Shown piece after piece: positions 15,408 through 29,320 of a DNA stretch of 64,000 nt. Below the pieces are notes generated by a model, which saw only the letters and a list, made by a program, of their open reading frames with translations, was not told the DNA's origin and did not search any database. Both the position numbers and the translations under genes were made by a program. The DNA is from Ziziphus jujuba (taxonomy: Eukaryota > Streptophyta > Magnoliopsida > Rosales > Rhamnaceae), in contig NC_083388.1 in the NCBI RefSeq assembly GCF_031755915.1, positions 28,365,001-28,429,000 of the forward strand. The letters run 5' to 3'. How positions within the stretch are numbered: the first letter of the stretch is position 1; every line of letters starts with the position of its first letter.

Positions 15408-16714
15408 GAAAATAATACATTTACTATTGATTATTCTTATGCAATTTGTATGATCATACTTTGTACAAACCATGCTGCTCATCTATATAGGTCCTCACAA
15501 AATGAGGAAAGTCCTCAGCACGCCTCGGAATATGATTCTAAAGCTGATAGTTTGTCTTCCACAGGTATGAAACTAAGTGGTATCGTATGGTCTTGGATAT
15601 TTTATTGAAATAACATGCTGCTAATCTAAGGACGTGCTGGACTTTGGCAGGTCTGCATGAGAAAATGAAAGGATGACCTATCTTGCAACAGATTTGGGAG
15701 AAGAAGTTGTTTTTTTTATTTTGGTGTGCTTGTTTGGGATTTTCTATCTTATAGCAAGCACTATCAGTTGACTATATAAAATAGAGATGTGTTTTGATTA
15801 TTGGATTGAATGTATACTGGTTTTGCCGTATATTCACGTGCTACTCTTTATGTTTGGAACATTTAATTTCTATACATCATGATAAATGAAGAGAAGAGCA
15901 GCCATTTTTGCAACAGATTATCTTCTTCCACATACCACTGCCATTTTGCTCTACTTCAATATTCTAATCTGTCATGTTATTGATTTACTTCTAAAATGCC
16001 ACATTGTACTTCACCACCTTAGTTTATTTGTTAGAAGACTTATTGGCCTGTTTATTTAATCTTTCTCATGTTTTTTCTATGACTGTTTATTGGACTTATG
16101 CTTATTAGGAATTTTCTGGCCTCTACTTAGGTGTGTTCGTCAATGGATAGATTGGCATCTCAAAAAAAGATCTAAAAAGTCCTAAGCTAGATGAAGCACA
16201 CAAAAATATCCTATGGGACATTAATAATCGAAACGAAAAAGGAAAGTGCTCTAAGGAACAGGATGCTCAATGCTGTGGTAAATTCTTCATAGAACAAAAA
16301 GCTGATATTTTGTTCATTGCTTTTGTAGAAAACTAGATTATTTTCATTGGATTCTATCATTGGTTGGTATATTTGTTAACTAGGATAAAAAAGCCATAGC
16401 ACAAACTAGTACAAAAAACTTAAGAAAGCAAGCTTCGTGATTACTGTTCACGCATACTGTTCACGTAAACTTTTTACCTGCATTTAAACATTCTTCTTTT
16501 TCTTATATTTTTTTTTTCTTTTTTTGTCATATTGCGATAACTATCAGCTTAGTTACTAAAAGAGAGTTGAGTTATGATTATAGACTTCTTAAATTGCCAT
16601 ATATTGGAAACATGAAGTCTTGTTTGATTATTTGACTAAATGTATGCTAGTTTGCTTTTAGTTTAGTTTGCCGTTTATTTACCAATGTGGTTTACTTCAG
16701 TTAGCAGGAAAGAG
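15408..16714. other. AT-rich stretch, no gene recognised
   Basis: It follows the FAR1-like gene and is possibly its 3' UTR plus introns. It contains ACTGTTCACGCATACTGTTC at 16443-16462. No coding pattern was found on either strand. Confidence 0.5.
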
Positions 16715-17560
16715 AAGCTCGAGATTGATGTTTATACATAGGTATTTTAGCAAAAAAATTAAAAAAAAAATCAAAAAAAAAAAAAAGGATGTTTAAACAT
16801 AGATGAACAGTGCATGTAAACAGTATCTCGGCAGCAACACAAGCTGGAGATTGATGTTTATACACAGGTATTTTAGCCCCAAAAAAAAATTTAAAAAAAA
16901 AAGATGTTTAAACACAGCTGAACAGTGCCCATGAACAGTCATGTAAACAGTATCTCGGTAGCAACACAAGCTGGAGATTGATGTTTATACACAGGTATTT
17001 TAGCCACAAAAAAAATTTTAAAAAAAATCTAAAAAAACAAAATGTTTAAACACAGATGAACAGTGCAATGAACAGTGCGCATGAACAGTCACGTAAATAG
17101 TATCTTGGCAGCAACATAGCTTGGCAGCAACACAAGCTGGAGATTGATGTTTATACATAGGTATTTTAGCCCAAAATAAAAATAAAAATAAATCTAAAAA
17201 AAAAAGGATGTTTAAACATAGGTGAACAGTGCACGTAAAATAGTACACATAAACAGTAGCTCGGCAACAACATAGCTCGGCAGCAACACAAGCTGGAGAT
17301 TGATGTTTATACACAGGTATTTTAGCAAAAAAAAAATTAAAAAAATCTAAAAAAAAAAGATGTTTAAACACATATGAATAGTGCACATAAACAGTACACG
17401 TAAACAGTAGCTCAGCAGCAACATAGCTCGGCAGCAATACAAGCTGGAGATTGATGTTTATACGCAGATATTTTAGCCAAAAAAAAAAAAAAAAGATATT
17501 TAAACACAGGTGAACAGTGCACATGAACAGTAGCTCGGCAACAGCACTAGCAGCAACACA
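16715..17560. repeat. Tandem array of ~125-165-bp units rich in GAACAGT
   Basis: About six irregular copies share AGATTGATGTTTATACACAG, TATTTTAGC plus an A-run, GATGTTTAAACACAG.TGAACAG and AACAGTA.CTCGGCAGCAAC. They begin near 16720, 16848, 16975, 17142, 17296 and 17448. The unit carries paired TGAACAGT/GTAAACAGT motifs like subterminal transposase-binding repeats, but that role is inferred. The 222-codon minus-strand frame over 17018-17686 is a by-product of this repeat. Confidence 0.8.
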
Positions 17561-17653
17561 GCAAGCTCGGCAGCACCAACAGCAATACAGGAGCACCAGC
17601 AGCAACACAGCAAGCTCGGCAGTAGCAACAACAAGCTCGGCAGCACCAGCAAC
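17530..17653. repeat. CAGCAA-type compound repeat, left part
   Basis: Irregular CAGCAACA/CAGCACCA/AAGCTCGG units. The same repeat continues after the hAT element at 23481-23626, showing that the hAT inserted into it. Confidence 0.85.
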
Positions 17654-17979
17654 TAGGAGTGGGCAAAAACCGACCTGACCCGACAAAACCGATCAAACCG
17701 AAGAATTTGGGTCGGTTTGGGTTGGTTTTTATTGTTTAGTCGGTTTGGGTCGGGTTATACATATAAAAATGTTAGATTTTCGGTTCGGGTTATGGGTTGG
17801 AAGGAATTTTAACCCACCCAACCCGAACCGAACCGTTTCATACCCAAAGAGCCATTTTGCAAAAATTATTTTCATTAAATTATTTCTATGAAATTTTGTA
17901 AGCCATTGATCTCTCACCATCTAATTACCACCGTTGGATTTCAAGATGAAAACACAACACACAACAGTGACAGCACTCA

Positions 17980-18250
17980 ACAGTCAACACAATCTCAGAT
18001 TCTCACAAAACGAAATTGAAGCCCTAGCATTCGCGTCGCCAGTCGCCACTCGCAGGCAGCATCCTCCGGCCAGCCACCACCCGACTGAACTCCCAAGCAA
18101 CGCCACCACTTGAACAACCGCCGACACCGGACCCAGTCCACTCGTCGCCCTCTCGCCGATCGCCATTCGCCACCACTCGTCGCCCTCCCAAGTCCCAAGC
18201 TCTGCAGGTAAAATAGGCTCACCACTCGTCGCCGATCGCCATTTTTGTTG
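17980..18250 (+). other. GC-rich presumed 5' leader within the hAT element
   Basis: A local GC-rich patch full of GCCACTCGTCGCC-like repeats (three near copies of CACTCGTCGCC between 18140 and 18236) stands out from the AT-rich surroundings. It ends near a possible donor (CTGCAG/GTAAAA at 18208). It resembles a first non-coding exon. Whether it belongs to the transposase gene or to the captured EH gene cannot be told. Confidence 0.35.
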
Positions 18251-18589
18251 TATGAGCATTTAATTGTATTGGGAAAATAGGCTCAATGCTTGTGGTCTCT
18301 TGTGTATGCTTGATGATGGATTAATATCCGATTTGATTTTGCTTCAGGTTACTTTTCCTAGAAATATTAATCGTTGTTCTGGGTATATAAATTTTACTTT
18401 ACAATCCAAGTCCTGTTTGGCCGTGAAACACAATCAGGCAGGGTCTAATAATTTAATGAAATCAAGCACCTTCATATGCATGATTTTTTATCCAGTATTC
18501 TGGATGGATCGGATTTATGCTTTATTTTGTGGGTTGTTCATAATCCTATGAAACTCACGATTACTTTCCTTTTTCATTCATTTTCAAAG

Positions 18590-18801
18590 GTTTGGGCACT
18601 TGCAGACTCTAAACGACAAGGATTTTTGGGTGTTACCGAGTTTATCACTGCAATGCAGGTTATTTTTTACTATTTATTTCTTGATTATGTTGTTAGGTGG
18701 CTTTATATCAATCTTACTTTTATAATATTTCTGTTCTGGACAGCTAGTTTCCTTAGCACAAGCAGGACATGAGTTGACTTCAGAGATCCTTAAAACTTCA
18801 G
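18590..18801 (+). pseudogene. Captured EH-domain exons inside the hAT element
   Basis: Two exons with good splice borders read on the plus strand. 18590-18658 encodes VWALADSKRQGFLGVTEF..AMQ and is followed by GT. 18744-18801 encodes LVSLAQAGHELTSEILKTS between CAG and GTAAGT. Together they give the second half of an EPS15-homology domain, a module that binds NPF motifs in endocytic adaptor proteins. The exons are in phase and have no stop. The rest of the gene is absent, and hAT transposases do not contain this domain, so it looks like host sequence picked up by the element. The exact parent gene is not identified. Confidence 0.65.
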
Positions 18802-20305
18802 GTAAGTATAAGTATAGGTTAAATAATAACTCTTCCATTTTCCATATATGAAATAGTGAACAGCATATGAAAACGAATTCATAGTGGATCTGGTTATGAG
18901 TTGACACATATGTTATTGATATTATGTTTTGAAATAAACAAGTTCTGATTTATGCTAAAATCTTGGCAATCCCATATTGTATATTCATTTTATGGAAATG
19001 AAGTATGAGGCACTTGGTTATGGAACCTATACCTGAATTGTCAATTTCTGCGTGTGCCAAACTGATGACCATTACTTTTCCTTATGGAGGGTCCCTACCT
19101 TCCCATATGGTTGGCCATTCATCCGTAACTTGTTTTGTTTCCTTTTGCTTCTTCCTTCCAACTACTTTATGTCGTTTATGATCGCGCAATCATAAATTTG
19201 GTGCTTATCGTTTCATTAATTTTCTTGGCTATGTATGTCATGATGATAAATACAAATAAGCATTCACACATATAAATATATATCCTAAGCAATTAATTAA
19301 TAAACTTCCAAAATTTATGGGAAGCTTATGTAGAAATACTTTAATTGAGAGTCATTTTGTCAAGAGGTAGTATTAATTTGTTTTCTGGTTTCTAAATCAA
19401 TCGTTTTAATAAAGCAACCGTGGATCTGAAAAATAATATTTATAGTTTTACTTTTTTGGAGGACTGATTCAAAATGGTGATGAAGTGAGAGTATGATTGA
19501 GGAAAAAAAGTCAAAGCGTATAAATGGGTTAATTAAGCAACGAGTGGGACTAGCCTTCTTAGATAATCATTTTTGAAGCATTGTGAAAGAGAGTCTAATT
19601 ATCTCGTATGTAATCTCCTTGACTGTTCTATTTACTTTTATATCAGAACCATATATATCTAACAATTAAGTGATTAAGTATAGGCGGATTATCTTGTATT
19701 TTGTATTTTAAATTTTTGGGTTTTTCCCCTGTATATATCATTTTGGGTTTTGTATTTTATATTGTTGTTTGTTTGATTCAAATGGCTTATTTTGTTGAAT
19801 GGTGGACTTGGCAGTATCTGTCCAATTTTTTTTTTCAAGTGTATAGCAAACTTTTTTTTTTCTGTTTTTTCTAATTAGTATTGCAATTCTATTTTTTTTT
19901 ATTTTGCTTTGTGGTCTAATATATTTTTTTCCCCTGTTTTGTAGATAAAATCAAATATCCTATCGTGACTTGCATAAATCGAATAGCATTCCTTTTCTTC
20001 GTTTAATTCCAAGATCACAAACAATTGTGTGATTGTCTATTATTTGGAGGTAAGTTACTTAGCCTTTTTCTCGTTATTTTTGCATGTGGGAAGGTCAAAA
20101 ATTGCTTTTTGAAAGTGTAGTGAAGCATAGGCTGTGAAATTGTTTGCTGTGAAGTTTGGAGATTGTGAAGTGATGTGTGACTTGATTGCTGTGAAGTTGT
20201 TAATATAACCTGGCCTGCTGATTTTGACAGCTATATGTATATATATTTGTATATATATATATATACATATATGTATATGTTTATTTTGTTTTTAATAGGT
20301 TCTAG

Positions 20306-22468
20306 ATGGATGAGGGCCACAATGATTTGTATGATATTAATGAATTGGAAGAGTATTTAAATGAATCAGATAAAGCTGAATCTCAACCTTCACAGTTGGA
20401 TAAACCTTATAAAATGCAAAAGAGAAAACCTTCTAGGGCTCCATCTTGGGTTTGGGAACATTTTGAAAAAATTCCAGATTATGATCCAAATAATCCTAGG
20501 TGCAAATGTAAACATTGTGGGGTAGATTATGCATGTAATACCAAGAGATGTGGAACTAGTACATTGCGAAACCATTTGATGAACCAATGCAAAAAATACC
20601 CTAATAGGATGGAGGATAAAAAGCAACAAGTTCTTTCATTTGAAAGTGGTAGTAGCAATTTGGTCTCTATGAGTACAACATTTAGTAAAGAGGCATGTAG
20701 GCTTGCATGTGCAGAAATGATCATCATGGACGAGTTACCATTTAGCCACGTTGAAGGAGAAGGGTTTAGAAAGTTTTGTAATGCTTTGAACCCTAAGTTT
20801 GAACCGCCATCTCGTAGAACAATTTCTAGAGATGTGTTTCAGTTGTACTTAGATGAGAAAAAAATTTTGAAGAGTGTGTTTTCATTGAGGAAGCAAAGGG
20901 TTTGTCTTACGACGGACACATGGACTTCCATTCAAAATAACAATTACATGACTCTTACCGCTCATTTCATTGATGATGATTGGAAGTTGCATAAGAGAAT
21001 TTTAAATTTTTGTATTGTGCAAAATCATAAGGGTGAGACAATTGGTAAGGTTATAGAAAATTGTTTGATTGAATGGGGTATTGAAAGGGTTTTCACAATA
21101 ACGGTTGATAATGCTTCTTCAAATGATGTGGCTGTTAATTTTTTGAAAGAAAAATTAAATTATTGGAAAGGAAATGTTTTGGATGGTGAGTTTTTACATG
21201 TTCGTTGTGCTACACATATTGTAAATTTAATTGTGACATTTGGATTAAAGGAAATCCATGATAGTATTGCTGGAATTCGTAATGCTATTAGATATGTTCG
21301 ATCATCTCCTTCAAGGTTAAACAAATTTAAAGAATGTGTAGAGAAGGAGAAAATTGAATATAAAGAAACCGTGGTTTTGGATGTGTCTACTAGGTGGAAT
21401 TCCACCTATTTGATGTTGAACTCGGCTTTGAAGTATCAAAAAGGTTTTGATAGGATGATAGATGCTGATGGACATTATCTTGGATATTTTGAGGAAGATG
21501 AAGTAGGAAGGAAGAGAGTCGGACCACCTCTAATTAAAGATTAGGATAGTGCAAGGGTTTTTGTGAAATTTCTTGCTACTTTTTATGAAGTTACCTTAAA
21601 GTTTAGTGCCTCTTTGACTGTTACTTCTAATATATGTTTTCATGAATTGAGTTTGATGTATAATGCACTTGTTGAATGGAGTAATAGTCAAAATCATTTG
21701 ATGGCCGATATGGCAAAGAAAATGTTGATAAAGTTTGACAAATATTGGGGTTCACTTGGAAATGTCAACAAGTTGTTGCTTATTGCCATTGTGCTTGATC
21801 CACGATATAAGCTGGAATATATATTATATCTTTTTGAGGATGCTTATGAAAGTGGTATGGTTGAATCTTTGACTAGGGATGTAAAAGATACTTTAGTTAA
21901 CCTTTACAACTTCTATAAGGAAATTGATTCTATGAATGGGAGTTCTAAAGTATCAAATTCAAATGATGGTCAATCAATGCAAGCACAACAAAGTGGGATG
22001 ATGATGGATTCATTGGATGATGGAAGCATAGATGATCGTCGGCGTTTGAAAGAATCACAATTTAAAAAAAGAAAAATGGAAAAAAATGTATTGGAAATAA
22101 AGAATGAGGTTGATAAATTTTTGTTTGATCCATGTGAGGATGTGGAGAGTGAGAAATTTGATATTTTGGCTTGGTGGAAAAATAATTGGACAAAATATCG
22201 AATTTTATCTCAAATTGCAAGAGATGTATACGCCATTCCAGTTTCTACAGTAGCATCCGAATCTGCTTTTAGTACCGGAGGGCGTATTCTTGATGCATTC
22301 CGAAGTTCATTAGGTCCAAAAATGGTGGAGGCTTTGATTTGTTCTCAAAATTGGTTGCAATCAAAGCCTATGACGTATGATTATAGAGTTGAAATACCAA
22401 TAGAAGATGTCGCATATTATGATTCTATTGAATCGGGTAAGAATTTTTTTTATTATTATTATTTGTAA
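20306..22468 (+). pseudogene. hAT transposase (zinc finger BED, RICESLEEPER-like) with one stop
   Basis: A single 721-codon frame runs from the ATG at 20306 to TAA at 22466-22468, broken only by TAG at 21542-21544 (context KD*DSAR; Trp TGG to TAG would explain it). Domains in order: a BED zinc finger at about residues 48-92 (CKCKHCGVDY ... TLRNHLMNQC); RNase H-like core motifs LTTDTWTSIQNNNYM and ITVDNASSNDVA; RWNSTYLML; and the hAT C-terminal dimerisation region (DILAWWKNNWTKYRILSQIA, then STVASESAFSTGGRI). This is the usual length and order for plant Ac/Tag-like elements. The element has perfect TSDs, so insertion is probably recent on the scale of the array. With the stop it should be non-autonomous unless the stop is read through. 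Confidence 0.9.
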
Positions 22469-23280
22469 TTTTATTTTTATTATCTATTTTAGAGTTTTTA
22501 GAATTTTTTAGTAATATTTACAACTTCTTTTAGCTTACTAATTAATCTAATATCATATTTTAATTTTTTTAGGAACATCTTGGGTTACAAAACAAAGTTT
22601 ACCTCCACCTAATTGATATATGATTACTTGGTAAGTTTGTTGTTAATTCCAAATCATCAATTATCTTTTAAGTTAGATAATATTTTAGTAATACACTTAA
22701 TGTTTATTGATTGCTAATTCTTTACATTTAATGCTTAATGTTTAATGTTTATTTATAATTTTAATGTTTGTTGAAGGATGAATGGAATTTGGTTTATTGA
22801 GGTAGTGAGCTTGTGGTTGCTGCTGGTGGCTTTTCATGCAATGGAGAATGTGGAAGAAAACAATATTTAAAATAATTTTTATTTTTATGGATTATTAGTT
22901 TATTTAATTATAAGTATATTTTAAAATTTTAGATTTCAAATATGGGTTGTATTTTATTTTGTAGCTAATAATGGTTGTAGACTTGTTATATACTTTATTT
23001 GTTGATGTATGGTTTATAATTGGGTGGTGGTAGTTGTAGATTTGTATTATAGTTGTATGATTATGTGTTGTATTATTTAATATGTTTGATGCTTAATAAT
23101 TAACTTATTTGGTATTTTTGTTTAGGTGGATGGATGTATGTTAAAATTATTTAATTTAAAGAATAATTTGAAAAGAATATCTAATTTAAAATATAGATTG
23201 ATGATTAAAAAGGCCTAAAAAATTTTTTATACAATTTTTGTCCAAAAAATACCAAATTCGAAATATATATATATATATAT
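22469..23280. other. 3' untranslated and subterminal region of the hAT element
   Basis: AT-rich with no coding signal. It contains repeated TTTAATGTTTA-like runs (22700-22770) and ends with a TA tract at 23266-23282 before the ACC-GAACC-rich terminus. Confidence 0.55.
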
Positions 23281-23480
23281 ACACAATTTGGGCCGAGGCC
23301 CAACACGAAGCCCAGACCGGCCCAACCCGCAAATCCAACCCAAACTGATCAAATATGGTCGGTTCGGTTTGTATATTGGGTTCGGTTCGGTTCGGTTATG
23401 TAACCAACCCAAACCGAATTGGTCGGTTAGGTTTAAAAAAACCCCAAAAACCGAACCAATCCGCACCGAGCCCACCCCTA

Positions 23481-23626
23481 CCAGCAACAGCACCAGCAGT
23501 AATACAGGAGCACCAACAACAGCACCAGCAGCAACACAGCAAGCTCAGCAGCACCAGCAGCAATACAGGAGCACCAGCAATAGCACCAACAGCAACACAG
23601 CAAGCTCGGCAGCAGCAACAACCACT
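23481..23626. repeat. CAGCAA-type compound repeat, right part
   Basis: Continuation of the repeat interrupted by the hAT element. It starts with the second copy of the CCAGCAAC duplication. Confidence 0.85.
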
Positions 23627-23639
23627 AAATATAAGGCAA

Positions 23640-23857
23640 AAGCAGAAACATGTAATTCGACAGATGAATTTATACTGCGTGCCCAAGTTGCTATCTTATG
23701 TGTGCAAGAAGTCGCAGCAGATAGACCAAACATGGCAGATGTTGTGTCAATGCTTGGAAGATATGCAATAACTCCCCCACATCCAAACGGGAGAGGTTGG
23801 AGCATTGAAACTGATAAGGCAATCACAAAAGACTATCACCCAGCCATATATTATTGA
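23640..23857 (+). pseudogene. C-terminal fragment of an S-domain/G-lectin-type receptor kinase
   Basis: The plus-strand frame ending in TGA at 23855-23857 reads AQVAILCVQEVAADRPNMAD and VVSMLG..., the conserved end of kinase subdomain XI in receptor-like kinases, followed by a tail ending DYHPAIYY. Everything upstream of subdomain XI is absent, and the reading frame runs back into CAGCAA repeat. It is an isolated last exon carried inside the composite element. Confidence 0.65.
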
Positions 23858-24059
23858 CAGCCAAGAAAATCAAATAAAAAATGTTTTGACTGGGTTTGAT
23901 TAATTTATAAAGCAGATAACTTTTAATATGCAAATGCTGTCATAGGACCTTTTTTCTTTCTTTTTGAAATTAAATATCATCACAAGACTAGCAAGCATGG
24001 TATTATTTTACCTAGAAAAGACAGGTACTCAACTAACAAGTGAAACTCAAAGAAGGTTA

Positions 24060-26755
<2,696 letters not shown>

Positions 26756-27039
26756 AAAAGAAAGCAATTTCTTGAATATTTGCTCCCAGTAAACAATGAG
26801 ATCCATAGAATAAATAAAATAATTCAAAAGAGTTTATTACATTATGATTTCTAGAAGCCTAAGTAAATAAGAATAACTATATACATTAAGTGATTACCCA
26901 AAAAAATAAAAAATAAAAACACTTTAAAAGCAATGAAACAAAAAGAGAAACATTATTATTATTATTTTTTAAAAGAACAGAACTGAACCAGAATGAAAAT
27001 ATATATATATATAACATAAAAACACAAACAGGGGTATAG

Positions 27040-27399
27040 AAAAAATCAAAATGAAGGAGAGGAAGGAAGGAATGGCAAAGAACCCACACTCCAACGGCAA
27101 GGCACTAACGGCAGCGACTCTTTCTGGTTCCGAAGGGTGGCTGGTTGGGCTGGTTCCGAACGGGGAGATGCGAGCGGGAAGGGGATGGAAGCAGAGGAGA
27201 AGAGGAATTTTGGCAAGGGTGGTTCCAGCTGATGCGAGCGGGAATGCGAGCTGCTGTGAACGGGAATGGGAGATTTTGCCAAAATTCTCACGTGAGAATT
27301 GCAATTCCATCTGGACCGTTACGCCAGGTATGAAAATCCAATGGTCTTTATTCTCTCATGTTTTTTGTCCGCATATAACCCATGCGGTCGGTCCTCATG

Positions 27400-27406
<7 letters not shown>
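27040..27406 (-). repeat. Right inverted arm of the composite element
   Basis: Inverted counterpart of 11858-12260. The outer ~55 bases are well conserved, the inner part diverged. It has its own GATGCGAGCGGGAA repeats (three copies, 27170-27262) and the TTCTCACGTGAGAATT palindrome at 27286-27301. It ends at CTCTGTG before (TA)n. Confidence 0.65.
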
Positions 27407-27437
<31 letters not shown>

Positions 27438-29320
27438 TGCCTATTATCAGATCGGTCCTAACAGTTCGATCCAAAAGTATGCTTTTAATCTTGATCTTTA
27501 GATTAAATTCAAGGGTTTAGATTACATTCATAATTTCCCTTCCAGAAAACGCTCTATCATGTGCCGCACAGCCTTCCTCTTCTCCTTTGCTTCCACCGTT
27601 CCGGCAACCAGTAACCATCCACCATTTGGGCTCCCAAATACCCTGCTACAACAAACTTCAAGATCATGTTACCCACCGTTCCATCAAGCCCCAAGCCTTG
27701 GTGGGTTTTTGGGTGAGAAAATGAAGGTATAAAAAAAAAAAAAAAATTCTGAAATCAGAAAACGAGAAGCTAAAAAAAGGAAAAAAACACACACAAAACC
27801 AGAGCCAAAAATAAATCTAAACCCAAAACAGCTCTCGTTTTTGGGATTTTATTATCTCATACTATACATGCATTTTCCCCCAATTCCATTCTTAAAGCCA
27901 TAACCTTTCTTCCCCATCTCAATTTCTCTGTATTATTCTGCATTTATTTTTTGGGTTTCTGGGTAGCTTTATTGCTATATTTTAGTTTCTAGCAATTGGG
28001 TTTATATTCATGGGCAATCTTCAAGTTTGTCTCGTGCCAAACCGAAATGGAGTCATTTTTGGGGAAGATCGCCTGTGCCCATTGCCGTCGTCGCCATCAT
28101 CGCCTTCATTGCCGGCGTCCAATCCGGATTTCGGGTTTATAAGTGCAGAGGCCTGGATGGGGAAGAAAACATACTCAATGATTTTAAATATACATAATAA
28201 TAATAAATAAATAAAGTAACTCTACCTAAGACAGACAAGAACTTTGTCTGCTTATCTCTCTCACTTTTGCTTCTCTCTCTCTCTTTTATTTCTCAAAATG
28301 GAATCTCTCTCATCAACTTAATTCCATATACACAAATCTCAATCTTCTTTTGAGATTAAAGTACAAAACCAAAACTAAAACTCACCCAAAACCAAAAAAT
28401 AGAAAAAAACACCAAATTTTGGTAGAAGAGTAGAAGAGGAGAAGAGGAAGGTAGATTAGGAGGATAAGAGGAAATTTTGGTAGGGTTGGATTTGGGGGAA
28501 TTTTGGCAGCAGCTGACATTGCTGTGGATTTCAGCATGTTTTTGGTCCGGAACTACACCATCCGGCCGGACCTGATATATTATTGACAAAACTGTTTGGT
28601 AGGTAACAAAATGCAGAGAAAGCGCCAGAAAAACAGAGAAAACAGAGAGAGAAGAAGAAGAAAGAAAATGAGTTTTCTGCATTAATTGTTTTCAGCTTTC
28701 TACGGAAGCTATCAACAGTACATGTATTGCTTTCTCTTAAAGCTACAGTTGTAACAAATCAAACGCCGATATTTCATAAATCATTTATTTACTTATAACA
28801 TGACTTAATTTGTTTCCCTTTCAGATTGAGTTGAGCTTAATGAATTCTAGATTGGATACTATTTTCTTAGCCACGAAAAAAAAAAAAAAAAAAATTTGAT
28901 TGGATAGGACTTTTTTTTGCTTTTCTTTGCCAGAAATATCACCGATTTGCCATTTCACGTCACCTTTTTAGAACACGGTACAATTATTTCTTACATCAAA
29001 AAAGGAAATAAAGATGTACAATTAATTAATTATTGCTCTGTCCAGTGAAAAGCTACTACAGAAAATTGGTTTCCATCATAACATCACTCAGTGCAGACTG
29101 AAAGCAGTGATTCAGTTGAATAGCAGGATTTTTTGTTTCTTGAAATTGATAGCATAAAATTAAAAGTTAAAACAAATGAATTTAAATAAACATCGATCAA
29201 AAAAAAAAAAAAAAGAAGAGAAAAAAAGTGAAACTTATTATGGAACAAACTTGTGTTAAAAAAAATTAATTATGTTAAATAAATTTAGATTGGCAATTAA
29301 TTAGCTGCAATTGAATGCAG
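27407..29320. other. Intergenic, no gene recognised
   Basis: It starts with (TA)n. The remainder includes A-runs (27735-27748, 28875-28893, 29200-29214) and a CT-rich patch (28250-28290). Reading frames at 28010-28210 (plus) and 28356-28682 (minus) show no recognisable domain and have low-complexity composition. I see nothing I can name. Confidence 0.5.

Larger units (their letters stand above)
17654..23480 (+). mobile_element. hAT transposon with perfect 8-bp TSD
   Basis: The element begins TAGGAGTGGGC and ends GCCCACCCCTA, so the termini are 11-base inverted repeats with one mismatch. It is flanked on both sides by CCAGCAAC (17646-17653 and 23481-23488), a perfect 8 bp target-site duplication, the hallmark of hAT insertion. 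Length is 5827 bases. Just inside the TIRs are many ACCGACC/GGTCGG and AACCGAA motifs on both sides, likely subterminal binding sites. It carries one BED-finger hAT transposase gene (20306-22468) and two EH-domain exons (18590-18801). Confidence 0.93.

Noticed and set aside
17018..17686. 222-codon minus-strand frame rich in Cys, Val and Phe
   Set aside because: It lies over the tandem GAACAGT/CAGCAA repeats and repeats with the same period; no start context or domain.
23396..23857. Plus- and minus-strand frames through the CAGCAA repeat as a Gln/Ala-rich protein
   Set aside because: The repeat is split by a hAT target duplication and is non-coding; only the kinase tail from about 23640 shows conserved residues.
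28356..28682. Minus-strand 108-codon frame with a hydrophobic start, as a secreted peptide
   Set aside because: Ser/Phe-rich low-complexity composition, with no splice or promoter context and no family resemblance.
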